Positions 1 to 10,293 of a stretch of 64,000 nt of DNA are shown here, in pieces. The position numbers were made by a program, and so were the translations under genes. The notes beneath the pieces were generated by a model. The model did not search any database. It saw only the letters and a list, made by a program, of their open reading frames with translations, and was not told where the DNA came from. Positions within the stretch are counted from its first letter, which is position 1, and every line of letters starts with the position of its first letter. Source of the stretch: Streptococcus sp. oral taxon 058 str. F0407 (GTDB lineage Bacteria; Bacillota; Bacilli; Lactobacillales; Streptococcaceae); contig NZ_JH378889.1 in NCBI RefSeq assembly GCF_000235485.1, positions 29,461-93,460 of the forward strand, written 5' to 3'.

Positions 1-770
<770 letters not shown>

Positions 771-775
771 GTAGT

Positions 776-808
776 AAAAAGAACTCCTGAATTTCAGGAG
801 TTCTTTTT
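776..808. terminator. Bidirectional intrinsic terminator between guaB and recF
   Basis: An 11-bp stem AAGAACTCCTG/CAGGAGTTCTT is flanked by A5 on the left and T5 on the right, so it can end guaB on the plus strand and recF on the minus strand. Confidence 0.9.
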
Positions 809-821
809 GTTTACAAAGTTG

Positions 822-1919
822 TCAATTTTGATTTACAGAAATTTTACCGCTTTGGATATTGAAGATACTAAGATTTTCTGGCAAATTTTGCAAGTGGTCT
901 AAACTTGTTGTTGTGATGAAGGTTTGGATAGATTGTGAAATAGTTTCTAGTAATTTTAGTTGTCGTGTGTTGTCAAGTTCACTCATAACATCGTCAAGCA
1001 AGAGTATTGGAGACTCGTTAGTAATGCTTTCCATTAGTTCAATTTCTGCTAGTTTGATAGAAAGTACAAGACTACGATGTTGCCCTTGACTTCCAAAACT
1101 AGCATCCATACCATTGATATAGAAAGCAATGTCATCTCGATGAGGGCCAACACCAGTATTCTTTTTAAATAAATCTCTTGATCTACTTTTCTCTATAGCC
1201 ATTTTAAAAGAATCCTTTAAGACTTCTTCATTAGTGAAGTTGACAGTTGATTGATAAGATATTGACAACTCTTCTGATTGGTTTGAAATTTCTAAGTGTT
1301 TTTTTTGACCAAATTTTTCTAAGTCTTTAATGAATTTTATCCGATGTTTTATGACGCGACAACCATACTCTACTAACTGATCATCTAAGACTGATAGAAA
1401 AGTTTCGTCAATCTTTTGGCTGGATTTTAGGTAGGTATTTCTTTGTTTGAGTATATGGTTGTAGTTTGACAAGTCTGACAAGTAGATTGGTTTAATTTGT
1501 CCCAGTTCTATATCTATAAACTTTCGACGAACGGAGGGCGCTCCTTTTATTAGCTGGAGATCTTCAGGTGCGAAGAGGACCACATTCATATGTCCGATAT
1601 AGTCTGAGAGGCGAGCTTGTTTTAAGTGATTGACTTTAGTCACACGCCCTTTCGGTGTTAGATCAATTTCTAGAGGGATAGAGCCTGTTTTTTTCTGTAG
1701 CAAGCCAGAAAGATGGAGTTGTTCTTCATCAAAATGAATGAGATTTTTATCTGTCCGAGTACGATGACTACGAGTCAAGGCCAAGAAATAGATTGCTTCT
1801 AGAATATTGGTCTTTCCTTGTGCATTTTGACCTAAAAAGACGTTTAATTTTGGATTAAAATCAATTTTCGTCTCTTTGTAGTTGCGAAAGGTTTTTATTG
1901 TTAAATGTTGGAGCCACAT
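822..1919 (-). CDS. recF: DNA replication and repair protein RecF
   Basis: RecF is an SMC-like ATPase that works with RecO and RecR to load RecA at single-strand gaps. The 365-residue product has the usual family length. It shows a Walker A motif (GQNAQGKT, about residues 30-37), an ABC/SMC signature (GSQGQHRS) and Walker B ([12 protein letters not shown]). It lies on the minus strand immediately after yaaA, with a 2-base gap, and is probably cotranscribed with it, an arrangement typical of streptococci where recF is separated from dnaA-dnaN. It converges on guaB and shares that terminator. Confidence 0.96.
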   Translation of the reverse strand: MWLQHLTIKTFRNYKETKIDFNPKLNVFLGQNAQGKTNILEAIYFLALTRSHRTRTDKNLIHFDEEQLHLSGLLQKKTGSIPLEIDLTPKGRVTKVNHLKQARLSDYIGHMNVVLFAPEDLQLIKGAPSVRRKFIDIELGQIKPIYLSDLSNYNHILKQRNTYLKSSQKIDETFLSVLDDQLVEYGCRVIKHRIKFIKDLEKFGQKKHLEISNQSEELSISYQSTVNFTNEEVLKDSFKMAIEKSRSRDLFKKNTGVGPHRDDIAFYINGMDASFGSQGQHRSLVLSIKLAEIELMESITNESPILLLDDVMSELDNTRQLKLLETISQSIQTFITTTSLDHLQNLPENLSIFNIQSGKISVNQN

Positions 1920-1921
1920 GA

Positions 1922-2290
1922 TTATCTTCCTGGAAAACGTGGAGCTTGTTTGGTTTTAGGTGATAAAGTAGTTTTTTGTTTTTCTTTCTTTACACCCTTA
2001 TTCATCTCTTTGACAAGTTTAGCAATCCGCTCTTTTTCAATCTTATCTGCTTGGTATTCTTCTTGCTCTTTTAAACTTGGTTGTGTCAAGGTGATGTCAA
2101 TCTTTAAATCAGGGATGTCAATTATATCTCCTATACGGATCTTTTTTCCACGTCTAGTTTCTAATTCACCATTAAAGTAAACTTGATGTTCCATCAAAAA
2201 GGATTTAATAGCACCACCGCTTTGTATAATTCCAAGCTCTTTTAGGAGGGCTTGGAGCGTAATAAATTCTTCAAATAATTTGTATTCCAT
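1922..2290 (-). CDS. yaaA: S4-domain RNA-binding protein YaaA
   Basis: This is a small S4-domain protein (122 residues) that in many Firmicutes lies directly upstream of recF. The S4 fold covers roughly residues 10-75, with the typical [14 protein letters not shown] and [17 protein letters not shown] stretches. The C-terminal 45 residues are Lys/Glu rich and probably disordered. Related proteins are linked to ribosome assembly, but a role here is inference. It has a GAGGTG ribosome binding site 5 bases before the ATG. It reads away from the downstream M16 genes, so the 2291-2448 interval is a divergent promoter region. Confidence 0.85.
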   Translation of the reverse strand: MEYKLFEEFITLQALLKELGIIQSGGAIKSFLMEHQVYFNGELETRRGKKIRIGDIIDIPDLKIDITLTQPSLKEQEEYQADKIEKERIAKLVKEMNKGVKKEKQKTTLSPKTKQAPRFPGR

Positions 2291-2412
2291 AATTCACCTC
2301 AATCTAAGGTATTATACCATATTTCTTAGAATTAAGTGAGCGAAATCACTGGAAATGAAAACGATTTTTATTTTAAAAGCGGTAAAGAGAATAAGAAATA
2401 TTTTCCTTTTCG

Positions 2413-2421
2413 TGATATAAT
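2413..2421 (+). promoter_or_regulatory. Extended -10 promoter for the M16 peptidase operon
   Basis: TGATATAAT is an extended -10 element with no good -35. A strong AAGGAGG follows just before the ATG at 2449. Confidence 0.6.
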
Positions 2422-2448
2422 AGAACTCTATATGTAAGGAGGTAAGGT

Positions 2449-3699
2449 ATGGAATTAGTGCCTGGAATTTCAGCACATTTTGTTCAATCCAAAAAGTTTA
2501 AAACAAATAAAATCATTGTTCGTTTTACTGCTTCCTTATCTCTTGAGACAGTAGCAGGACGCATGTTAAGTGCGAGTATGTTGGAGACTGCCAATAAAGC
2601 TTACCCAACTTCTCAAGCTTTTCGTAGATATTTAGCAAGTTTGTACGGAGCAGATATTTCTACGAGTGCTTATCGTAGAGGACAGGCACATATTCTTGAC
2701 TTAACATTTACCTATGTGCGGGATGAGTTTTTGAGTAAAAAAAATTTCTTGACTTCTCAAATTTTGGAATTGGTGAAACAGACTTTATTTGCTCCCTTAG
2801 TTCAAGATGGTGCTTTTGAGCCAACCTTGTTTGAAATTGAAAAAAAACAATTATTGGCTAGCTTAGCTACTGATATGGATGATTCATTTTATTTTGCTCA
2901 TAAGGAGTTGGATAGCTTGTTCTTCCATGATGAACGTCTTAAATTGAGATACAGTGATTTACGAAATCGTATTTCAAATGAGTCCCCAGAAAATAGCTAC
3001 ACTTGTTTTCAAGATGCTCTGAAAAATGATCGAATTGATTTCTTTTTCTTGGGTGATTTTAATGAAGTAGAAGTGAAGGAGTGGTTGAGGTCATTCTCCT
3101 TTACTGGGCGTCAAATTGATGTCAAGCCTCAGTACCAACAACCATATTCAAATGTCCTTCGGGAAGGAATGGTTCGTAAGAATGTGAGCCAATCCGTTTT
3201 AGAATTGGCTTACCATTGTTCTACGAGCTATGGAGACAAGCATCATTTGGCCATGGTAGTAATGAATGGTCTATTAGGTGGTTTTGCTCATTCTAAGCTT
3301 TTTACAAATGTTCGTGAAAATGCTGGTCTAGCCTACACTATCTCCAGTCAATTGGATTTGTCTAGTGGCCAATTGAGGATGTATGCTGGCATTGATCGGG
3401 GAAATCGCAATCAAGCCAGAAAATTGATGAATCATCAATTACTTGAACTAAAAAAAGGTAATTTTACAGATTTGGAGATTGAACAGACCAAGGAGATGAT
3501 TCGTAGAACCTTGTTGCTTGCGCAAGATAGTCAGACCTCACTAATCGAGCGAGTTTATTTGAATAGTCTGTTAGAGAAATCTACATCAGATTTTGACAGT
3601 TGGGTTGAAAAATTAAACCAAGTTGACAAAGAAGCTATCTGCAAAGCAGCAAATAGTGTTCGGTTACAAGCGATATACTTTATGGAAGGAATAGAATGA
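2449..3699 (+). CDS. yfmF: M16-family peptidase-like protein without the zinc motif (YfmF type)
   Basis: This 416-residue protein belongs to the insulinase-like M16 family. The inverted zinc motif HxxEH expected in the first 80 residues is absent; the matching stretch reads MLSASMLETANK. It should therefore be a non-catalytic partner. The C-terminal half keeps the M16C-like region (GGFAHSKLFTNVRENAGLAYT), the conserved R/Y element that contacts substrate in active partners. The next gene overlaps by 4 bases and encodes the zinc-bearing partner, which implies a heterodimer like mitochondrial processing peptidase. Start chosen at the ATG with AAGGAGG upstream. Confidence 0.88.
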   Translation: MELVPGISAHFVQSKKFKTNKIIVRFTASLSLETVAGRMLSASMLETANKAYPTSQAFRRYLASLYGADISTSAYRRGQAHILDLTFTYVRDEFLSKKNFLTSQILELVKQTLFAPLVQDGAFEPTLFEIEKKQLLASLATDMDDSFYFAHKELDSLFFHDERLKLRYSDLRNRISNESPENSYTCFQDALKNDRIDFFFLGDFNEVEVKEWLRSFSFTGRQIDVKPQYQQPYSNVLREGMVRKNVSQSVLELAYHCSTSYGDKHHLAMVVMNGLLGGFAHSKLFTNVRENAGLAYTISSQLDLSSGQLRMYAGIDRGNRNQARKLMNHQLLELKKGNFTDLEIEQTKEMIRRTLLLAQDSQTSLIERVYLNSLLEKSTSDFDSWVEKLNQVDKEAICKAANSVRLQAIYFMEGIE

Positions 3700-4979
3700 C
3701 ATTAGTTACCTTTGAAGAAAAATACTATCCTGCTGTAAAGGAGACAGTTTATCAGACTCGTCTATCAAATGGATTGACAGTTTCTCTCCTTCCTAAGAAA
3801 CAATTTAATGAAGTTTACGGAGTTGTAACAGTTCGATTTGGATCAGTAGACACAAATTTTACACTATCTAAAAAAGGTTTACAGTGTTATCCAGCTGGAA
3901 TTGCACATTTTCTTGAACACAAACTGTTTGAGAGAGAAAATGCTGAAGATATTATGGAGTCTTTTACACGCTTGGGAGCTGATAGCAATGCTTTTACAAG
4001 TTTTACAAAGACGAGTTATTTGTTTTCAACAATAGATCATTTATCAGAAAATTTGGATTTGCTTGAAGAATTGGTAACAGTTGCTCATTTTACAGAAGAG
4101 TCAGTTGAGAGAGAGAGGGAAATTATCCAACAGGAACGTGAGATGTACCAAGACGATCCAGATTCGCGTCTGTTTTTTGCAACTTTAGCAAATCTTTATC
4201 CCAATACTCCTCTGGCAGCAGATATTGTTGGAAGTGAAAAATCAATTAACAATATTCAGCTAAATGACTTAAAAAATAACTTTACAGCCTTTTACAAACC
4301 TGTCAATATGTCTTTGTTTTTAGTTGGGAATTTTGATGTAGATACGGTTGAGAAGTATTTTTCGCAAAAAAAACTTAGAAATTTGGAAGACATGGTAGTA
4401 CGGAAGGAGAAGCTTGCTTTACAGCCTGTCAAAGAAACAGATAGCCTTCGGATGGAAGTTTCTTCACCAAAACTTGCTGTTGCTATTAGAGGATCTGGTC
4501 AAATAACGGAAGAGGAATCTTATCGTTACAACATTTTATTGAAATTGCTATTTACGATGATGTTTGGCTGGACTTCAGATCGTTTTCAAAGATTATACGA
4601 GACAGGGAAGTTAGATGCGTCACTGTCACTAGAGGTTGAGGTAAATAGTCGCTTTCATTTTGTGATGTTGACGATGGAAACGAAAGAACCTGTTTCGTTG
4701 TCGCATCAATTTCGAAAGGCTATTCTCAACTTCACGAAAGATTCAGATCTTACAGAGGAACATCTTGATCTTGTTAAGAGTGAGATGTTTGGGGAATTTT
4801 TTACTAGCATGAACTCCCTGGAGTTTATTGCGACACAATACGATCCTATATATGGTGGAGAAACCATTTTTGATTTGCCAAAAATTTTACAAGAAATTAC
4901 TTTGGAGGATGTTTTAGAAGCTGGTCATCGTTTGATAGATGATGGTGATCTAGTTGATTTTACAATCTTTCCTGCCTAA
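3696..4979 (+). CDS. yfmH: M16-family zinc peptidase (YfmH type)
   Basis: This 427-residue M16 metallopeptidase carries the inverted zinc motif HFLEH at residues 71-75 and a downstream glutamate-rich helix (REREIIQQEREMYQDDP) that supplies the third ligand. The start overlaps the stop of the preceding inactive homologue (ATGA), so translation is probably coupled and the two subunits made in equal amounts. The natural substrate is not evident from the sequence. The pair sits directly upstream of rodZ and pgsA, so membrane or envelope proteostasis is a guess from context only. Confidence 0.9.
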   Translation: MTLVTFEEKYYPAVKETVYQTRLSNGLTVSLLPKKQFNEVYGVVTVRFGSVDTNFTLSKKGLQCYPAGIAHFLEHKLFERENAEDIMESFTRLGADSNAFTSFTKTSYLFSTIDHLSENLDLLEELVTVAHFTEESVEREREIIQQEREMYQDDPDSRLFFATLANLYPNTPLAADIVGSEKSINNIQLNDLKNNFTAFYKPVNMSLFLVGNFDVDTVEKYFSQKKLRNLEDMVVRKEKLALQPVKETDSLRMEVSSPKLAVAIRGSGQITEEESYRYNILLKLLFTMMFGWTSDRFQRLYETGKLDASLSLEVEVNSRFHFVMLTMETKEPVSLSHQFRKAILNFTKDSDLTEEHLDLVKSEMFGEFFTSMNSLEFIATQYDPIYGGETIFDLPKILQEITLEDVLEAGHRLIDDGDLVDFTIFPA

Positions 4980-5015
4980 ATAAGGCAAGAATACTAGAAA
5001 GAAGGAATGGTAAGT

Positions 5016-5837
5016 ATGAGAAAAAAAACAATTGGTGAGGTTCTGCGTTTAGCTAGAATTAACCAAGGATTGAGTTTAGAAGAATTGCAGGAAAAAACGG
5101 AAATTCAGTTGAATTTTCTAGAAGCTATGGAGGCGGATGACTTCGATCAACTTCCTAGCACCTTTTATGCTCGTTCTTTTTTAAGAAAATATGCTTGGGC
5201 AGTAGAGTTAGATGAAAGAATTGTATTGGATGCCTATGATTCAGGTAGTATGATCACCTATGAAGAGGTCGATGTTGATGAAGAAGACTTGTCTGGTCGT
5301 AGACGGTCAAATAAGAAAAAAACATCTTATCTCCCTTTATTTTATTTTGTTCTATTTGCTTTATCAATTTTAATTTTTGTTACTTACTATGTTTGGAACT
5401 ACATCCAAACTCAGCCAAGTCCTTCGTCAGCCAATTATAGCGTTGTGAACTCAACTAGTTCAACAACCTCAACTAGTTCATCTTCTAGTAGTCAGACATC
5501 AAGCTCATCTTCTACTGCGGAATCAACTATTACAGTGTCAGGTGAAGGAAACCGCATTGAAGCTCGGTATAAAACGAGTAAGGAAACCGCTACTGTTCAA
5601 CTGGCAGTATCAGATGCAACTAGTTGGGTAAGTGTTTCAGGAAGTGAGCTGGAAGGTGGTGTAACACTATCCGCAGACAATAAAAATGCAAAAACAACAG
5701 TTTCGACCAAAGGACCTGTGACGATCACTTTGGGTGTAGTGAAGGGAGTTTCTTTAACTGTGGACAACCAAACAATCGATACCTCGAAGCTGACAACTCA
5801 GACTGGAACTGTGACACTTACATTCACTACAAATTAA
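5016..5837 (+). CDS. rodZ: RodZ-type helix-turn-helix membrane protein
   Basis: RodZ links the cell-shape and peptidoglycan elongation machinery to the membrane. The product has a Cro/C1-type helix-turn-helix (about residues 1-70, IGEVLRLARINQGLSLEELQEKT), a basic patch, one transmembrane segment (YLPLFYFVLFALSILIFVTYYVW), a Ser/Thr-rich extracellular linker and a C-terminal beta-rich DUF4115-like domain. An ATG at 5007 abuts its own GAAGGA, whereas the ATG at 5016 sits 9 bases after it, so 5016 is the likelier start. The linker composition is typical for surface-exposed streptococcal RodZ. Confidence 0.9.
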   Translation: MRKKTIGEVLRLARINQGLSLEELQEKTEIQLNFLEAMEADDFDQLPSTFYARSFLRKYAWAVELDERIVLDAYDSGSMITYEEVDVDEEDLSGRRRSNKKKTSYLPLFYFVLFALSILIFVTYYVWNYIQTQPSPSSANYSVVNSTSSTTSTSSSSSSQTSSSSSTAESTITVSGEGNRIEARYKTSKETATVQLAVSDATSWVSVSGSELEGGVTLSADNKNAKTTVSTKGPVTITLGVVKGVSLTVDNQTIDTSKLTTQTGTVTLTFTTN

Positions 5838-5847
5838 GGAAGAACCA

Positions 5848-6393
5848 ATGAAAAAAGAACAAATCCCTAATGTATTAACAATTGGTAGAATTCTCTTTAT
5901 ACCTCTCTTTATTCTTGTTTTGACTTTGGGTCATTCACAAGGCAGTCACCTGCTGGCAGCGATTATCTTTGCAGTTGCTAGTATAACAGATTATCTCGAT
6001 GGGTATCTTGCTCGAAAATGGAATGTGGTTAGCAACTTTGGAAAGTTTGCAGATCCAATGGCTGATAAGTTGCTCGTTATGTCAGCTTTCATCATGTTGA
6101 TTGAGTTAGGTATGGCTCCAGCTTGGGTTGTTGCTATTATCATCTGTCGTGAACTCGCTGTGACAGGCCTACGTCTGTTGCTCGTTGAGACGGGTGGAAC
6201 GGTTCTGGCGGCAGCAATGCCAGGGAAAATCAAGACCTTCAGTCAAATGTTTGCCATTATCTTTTTGCTCTTACACTGGAATTTAATTGGGCAACTGTTG
6301 CTTTATACAGCTTTGTTTTTCACTATCTACTCTGGTTATGATTATTTCAAGGGTAGTGCTCATGTATTCAAAGGGACATTTGGTTCGAAATGA
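5848..6393 (+). CDS. pgsA: CDP-diacylglycerol-glycerol-3-phosphate 3-phosphatidyltransferase
   Basis: PgsA makes phosphatidylglycerol phosphate from CDP-diacylglycerol and glycerol 3-phosphate, the entry to phosphatidylglycerol and cardiolipin. The 181-residue membrane protein contains the full CDP-alcohol phosphotransferase motif, starting DYLDGYLAR and ending FADPMADK (about residues 48-73), and several hydrophobic helices. It lies 10 bases after rodZ and overlaps the next gene by 4 bases, so it belongs to one transcription unit with the ECF transporter genes. Confidence 0.95.
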   Translation: MKKEQIPNVLTIGRILFIPLFILVLTLGHSQGSHLLAAIIFAVASITDYLDGYLARKWNVVSNFGKFADPMADKLLVMSAFIMLIELGMAPAWVVAIIICRELAVTGLRLLLVETGGTVLAAAMPGKIKTFSQMFAIIFLLLHWNLIGQLLLYTALFFTIYSGYDYFKGSAHVFKGTFGSK

Positions 6394-7217
6394 AATCGAT
6401 TATTGAAGTAAAAAATCTGTCTTTTCGTTATAAGGAAGACCAAGATCATTATGATGTTAATAATGTCTCGTTTCACGTGAAACGTGGGGAGTGGCTCTCA
6501 ATTGTAGGTCATAATGGGAGTGGAAAGTCAACAACTATTCGTTTGATTGATGGTTTGCTTGAAGCAGAGTCTGGAGAAATCTGGATAGATGACCAACTGC
6601 TGTCTTCTGAGAATGTTTGGGACTTGCGTCGTCAAATTGGTATGGTTTTTCAAAATCCAGATAACCAATTTGTAGGGGCAACTGTTGAAGATGATGTCGC
6701 CTTTGGCTTAGAAAACCAGGGACTTCCTCGTGAAGAAATGAAGAAGAGAGTGGCTGAATCCTTGGAGTTAGTGGGTATGCTGGACTTTAAGAAGAGAGAA
6801 CCAGCTCGCTTATCTGGTGGACAAAAACAACGGGTGGCTATCGCAGGAGTTGTTGCTCTGAGACCAGCTATTTTAATTCTGGACGAGGCTACAAGTATGT
6901 TGGATCCCGAGGGGCGTAGAGAACTGATTCAGACAGTTCAAGAGATTCGAAAAGACTACCAGATGACAGTCGTCTCCATTACGCATGACTTGGAAGAAGT
7001 TGCGATGAGTGACCGTGTTTTGGTCATGAAAAAAGGCCAAGTGGAGTCAACCAGCAGCCCAAGAGAACTTTTTTCTCGGGATGACCTTGACCAGATAGGC
7101 TTAGATAATCCCTTTACTAACCAACTGAGAGAATCTTTGAAAAAAAGTGGCTATCAGGTGCCTGACAATTATTTGACAGAAGGAGAGCTGGAGGACAAGT
7201 TATGGGAATTACTCTAG
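6390..7217 (+). CDS. ecfA1: Energy-coupling factor transporter ATPase EcfA1
   Basis: This is one of two ATPases of the shared energizing module that drives several vitamin- or metal-specific S components. The 275-residue protein has Walker [10 protein letters not shown], a Q-loop ([10 protein letters not shown]), the signature LSGGQKQRV, Walker [13 protein letters not shown] and an H-loop. The FQNPDNQF form is characteristic of EcfA1. The start overlaps pgsA by 4 bases and the end overlaps ecfA2 by 16 bases, implying translational coupling. Confidence 0.95.
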   Translation: MKSIIEVKNLSFRYKEDQDHYDVNNVSFHVKRGEWLSIVGHNGSGKSTTIRLIDGLLEAESGEIWIDDQLLSSENVWDLRRQIGMVFQNPDNQFVGATVEDDVAFGLENQGLPREEMKKRVAESLELVGMLDFKKREPARLSGGQKQRVAIAGVVALRPAILILDEATSMLDPEGRRELIQTVQEIRKDYQMTVVSITHDLEEVAMSDRVLVMKKGQVESTSSPRELFSRDDLDQIGLDNPFTNQLRESLKKSGYQVPDNYLTEGELEDKLWELL

Positions 7218-8041
7218 AAAATGTGAGCTTTACCTATCAAGAGGGGACTCCCTTATCTTCATCAGCCTTGACTGATGTTTCCTTGACGATTGAGGACGGC
7301 TCCTATACAGCTTTGATAGGACATACAGGTAGTGGAAAATCGACGATTTTACAGCTTTTAAATGGCCTACTGGTACCAAGTAAGGGTTCTGTTCGAGTTT
7401 TTGATACTGTCATTACTCCTACATCAACCAATAAAGAAATTCGCCAGATTCGAAAGCAAGTCGGTCTAGTGTTTCAATTTGCTGAAAATCAGATTTTCGA
7501 AGAGACTGTTTTGAAAGATGTTGCGTTTGGACCGCAAAATTTTGGAGTTTCTGAGGAAGAAGCTAAGAAAATTGCGCGTGAAAAGTTAGCCTTGGTGGGC
7601 ATTGATGAGTCCCTCTTTGAGAGGAGTCCATTTGAACTTTCGGGTGGTCAGATGAGACGTGTGGCTATAGCAGGTATGCTAGCTATGGAGCCAACGGTCT
7701 TAGTTTTAGATGAGCCAACAGCAGGGCTAGATCCTTTGGGTAGAAAAGAATTGATGACCCTGTTTAAAAAACTTCACCTTGCTGGAATGACAATCGTTCT
7801 GGTAACGCATTTGATGGATGACGTAGCTGAGTATGCTGATCAGGTTTACGTTATGGAAAAGGGGTGTTTGATCAAAAGCGGTAAACCGAGCGAAGTTTTC
7901 CAAGATGTAACCTTTATGGAAAATGTGCAGTTAGGTGTGCCTAAAATCACAGCCTTTTGTAAACGTTTGGCAGATAGAGGTGTAGCTTTTAAAAAACTGC
8001 CAATCAAGATAGAGGAGTTTAAGGAGTCGCTAAATGGATAG
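7202..8041 (+). CDS. ecfA2: Energy-coupling factor transporter ATPase EcfA2
   Basis: The second ATPase of the ECF module (279 residues) shows Walker [11 protein letters not shown]-loop [14 protein letters not shown], signature LSGGQMRRV and Walker [13 protein letters not shown]. EcfA1 and EcfA2 form a heterodimer that binds EcfT. It overlaps both neighbours. No dedicated S component is encoded alongside, which fits a group II ECF system serving unlinked substrate-binding subunits elsewhere in the genome. Confidence 0.95.
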   Translation: MGITLENVSFTYQEGTPLSSSALTDVSLTIEDGSYTALIGHTGSGKSTILQLLNGLLVPSKGSVRVFDTVITPTSTNKEIRQIRKQVGLVFQFAENQIFEETVLKDVAFGPQNFGVSEEEAKKIAREKLALVGIDESLFERSPFELSGGQMRRVAIAGMLAMEPTVLVLDEPTAGLDPLGRKELMTLFKKLHLAGMTIVLVTHLMDDVAEYADQVYVMEKGCLIKSGKPSEVFQDVTFMENVQLGVPKITAFCKRLADRGVAFKKLPIKIEEFKESLNG

Positions 8042-8828
8042 TATGATTTTAGGGCGTTATATACCAGGAGATTCCATCATTCATCGCTTGGATCCCCGTA
8101 GTAAATTGCTCGCTATGATCCTGTTGATTTTGATTGTATTTTGGGCTAATAATCCCTTCGCCAATCTCATTCTTTTTGTAGCGACAGGCGTATTTATCGC
8201 TTTGTCGGGTGTTTCCCTCTCATTTTTTGTTCAGGGATTAAAATCCATGTTTTTCTTGATTGCTTTTACGACTCTATTTCAACTCTTTTTCATTTCAAGT
8301 GGAAATGTCTTATTTGAGTTTTCTTTTATAAGAATAACGGATTATGCTTTGCAACAAGCTGGGATTATTTTCTGTCGTTTTGTGTTGATTATTTTCTTTT
8401 CAACTTTGCTAACGTTAACGACCATGCCTTTGAGTTTGGCAGCTGCAGTTGAATCTCTTTTAGCGCCTCTAAAACGCGTGAAAGTTCCCGTGCATGAAAT
8501 TGGTCTCATGTTATCAATGAGTTTGCGTTTTGTTCCAACCTTGATGGATGATACGACACGGATTATGAATGCTCAAAAAGCCCGTGGAGTTGATTTTGGC
8601 GAAGGCAGTATCGTTCAAAAAGTAAAGGCTATGATTCCGATTTTAATTCCTCTTTTTGCTACTAGCTTAAAGCGTGCAGATTCATTGGCAATAGCCATGG
8701 AAGCGCGTGGTTATCAGGGAGGAAAGGGCAGAAGTCAGTATAGACAGTTGAGATGGAGTCAAAAGGATACACTGGCGATTCTTGTGATTCTGGTGCTGGG
8801 ATGTCTCTTATTTTTCTTAAAATCTTAG
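8034..8828 (+). CDS. ecfT: Energy-coupling factor transporter transmembrane protein EcfT
   Basis: EcfT is the membrane scaffold joining the ATPase pair to interchangeable S components. The 264-residue protein has several hydrophobic segments and the two coupling-helix motifs ending in Ala-Arg-Gly: NAQKARG and [10 protein letters not shown], which insert into the ATPase grooves. It overlaps ecfA2 by 8 bases. A 59-base gap follows before mreC. Confidence 0.95.
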   Translation: MDSMILGRYIPGDSIIHRLDPRSKLLAMILLILIVFWANNPFANLILFVATGVFIALSGVSLSFFVQGLKSMFFLIAFTTLFQLFFISSGNVLFEFSFIRITDYALQQAGIIFCRFVLIIFFSTLLTLTTMPLSLAAAVESLLAPLKRVKVPVHEIGLMLSMSLRFVPTLMDDTTRIMNAQKARGVDFGEGSIVQKVKAMIPILIPLFATSLKRADSLAIAMEARGYQGGKGRSQYRQLRWSQKDTLAILVILVLGCLLFFLKS

Positions 8829-8887
8829 TGGATTTATAAGATTGATAAAAAATCACAGTAGTAGATCTTTAGTAAAAAGGTAGGAAT

Positions 8888-9703
8888 ATGAACCGTTTTA
8901 AAAAATCAAAATATCTAATCATCGTTTTTGTCACAGTTCTGGCAGTTTCTGTACTATTAGTTACAACTTATTCAAGTGCTATTGTGACAAAACTAGGAGA
9001 TGGAATTTCCTTAGTAGATAGAATTGTTCAAAAACCTTTTCAGTGGTTTGATGCTTTCAAATCAGATTTGGAACATTTGACACAGACTTACAATGAAAAC
9101 GAAAGTCTGAAAAAACAACTCTATCAATTAGAGGTGGAGTCTAATCAATCAGAACGTTTAAAATCAGAGAATGAACAACTACGTCAGCTGCTGGATATGA
9201 AGTCAAAATTACAGGCTACAAAAACCTTAGCAGCAGATGTGATTATGCGTGCTCCAGTATCTTGGAAGCAAGAGTTAACAATTGATGCAGGAAGTTCAAA
9301 AGGAGTTTCTGAAAACATGTTGGTCATTGCAAACGGTGGCTTGATTGGTAGTGTTTCAAAAGTAGAGGAGCATTCAACAACAGTCAACTTGCTGACAAAC
9401 ACTGAAAATTCCGACAAAATTTCCGTTAAAATCCTACATGGTTCTACTGAAATTTACGGGATTATCGTTGGTTATGATAAGGAGTCAGAACTGCTTAAAA
9501 TTAGCCAATTAAATAGTAACAGTGACATTAGCGCAGGAGACAAGGTGACTACAGGGGGGCTTGGAAACTTTAATGTTAAGGATATTCCTGTTGGCGAGGT
9601 TGTTGGTACAACGCACAGCAGTGATTATCTAACACGAGAGGTAACTGTAAAGTTAAGTGCTGACACCAAAAATCTTCATGTGGTAGAGTTAGTGGGGAAT
9701 TAG
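8888..9703 (+). CDS. mreC: Rod-shape/cell elongation protein MreC
   Basis: MreC is a bitopic scaffold of the peripheral peptidoglycan synthesis machine. The 271-residue product has one N-terminal membrane segment (about residues 8-28), a coiled coil (about 60-105, rich in Glu/Lys/Gln heptads) and the two-lobed beta domain (ADVIMRAPVSWKQELTIDAGSSKGV onwards). mreD follows after 2 bases. In ovoid streptococci mreCD work with no mreB; none is seen here. Confidence 0.95.
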   Translation: MNRFKKSKYLIIVFVTVLAVSVLLVTTYSSAIVTKLGDGISLVDRIVQKPFQWFDAFKSDLEHLTQTYNENESLKKQLYQLEVESNQSERLKSENEQLRQLLDMKSKLQATKTLAADVIMRAPVSWKQELTIDAGSSKGVSENMLVIANGGLIGSVSKVEEHSTTVNLLTNTENSDKISVKILHGSTEIYGIIVGYDKESELLKISQLNSNSDISAGDKVTTGGLGNFNVKDIPVGEVVGTTHSSDYLTREVTVKLSADTKNLHVVELVGN

Positions 9704-9705
9704 TA

Positions 9706-10200
9706 ATGAGACTGTTAAAACAAGTTGGAATTTTCTTTTTACTCCCTTTTGTTGTTCTAATTGATGCTCATATTGGACAACTGGTGGAATCCTTTTTCCC
9801 CCACTTTCATTTAGCCAGTCATTTTCTATTTTTGTTTCTCTTATTTGAGACAATCGAGGTATCGGAGTATCTCTATCTAGCATATTGTTGTATAGTTGGT
9901 TTGGTTTACGATATTTATTTTTTCCACTTGATTGGAATTGCCACGCTTTTGTTTATCGTGATTGGTGCTTCGCTCCACAAGTTTAACAGCGTGATTTTGA
10001 CAAATCGTTGGACAAGGATGTTGACCATTATTGTGATCAGTTTTCTGTTTGATATGGGGAGCTATCTTTTGGCTCTTGCTGTGGGATTGACTGTAGATTC
10101 CATGCCGGTATTCATCGTCTATAGCCTTGTCCCATCAATGATTCTGAACTTTTTATGGATTGTCATTTTTCAATTTATTTTTGAAAAGATTTATCTATAA
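9706..10200 (+). CDS. mreD: Rod-shape/cell elongation protein MreD
   Basis: This 164-residue polytopic membrane protein is almost wholly hydrophobic, with five or so predicted helices. Its length and position right after mreC identify it. MreD partners MreC in peripheral wall growth. pcsB follows under its own promoter, so a cell-wall growth and division cluster is formed. Confidence 0.93.
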   Translation: MRLLKQVGIFFLLPFVVLIDAHIGQLVESFFPHFHLASHFLFLFLLFETIEVSEYLYLAYCCIVGLVYDIYFFHLIGIATLLFIVIGASLHKFNSVILTNRWTRMLTIIVISFLFDMGSYLLALAVGLTVDSMPVFIVYSLVPSMILNFLWIVIFQFIFEKIYL

Positions 10201-10214
10201 GAAAGAAATATAAA

Positions 10215-10258
10215 TGTAACAAAGGCGTAATATTTATTATGTCTTTTTTTGGTATACT
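10215..10258 (+). promoter_or_regulatory. pcsB promoter with WalR (VicR)-type box
   Basis: TGTAAC-N5-CGTAAT at 10215-10231 matches the WalR direct-repeat consensus TGTWAH-N5-TGTWAH at all but one position. A -10 TATACT lies at 10253-10258, so the box sits over or just upstream of the -35 zone, where an activator would bind. WalR control of pcsB is established in pneumococcus. Confidence 0.75.
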
Positions 10259-10293
10259 AGTAATGTCTCAAATAGAAGGAGTATCGACAGAAT

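Noticed and set aside
5400..5520. Ser/Thr codon repeats in rodZ
   Set aside because: Low-complexity linker coding sequence, not a DNA repeat element.
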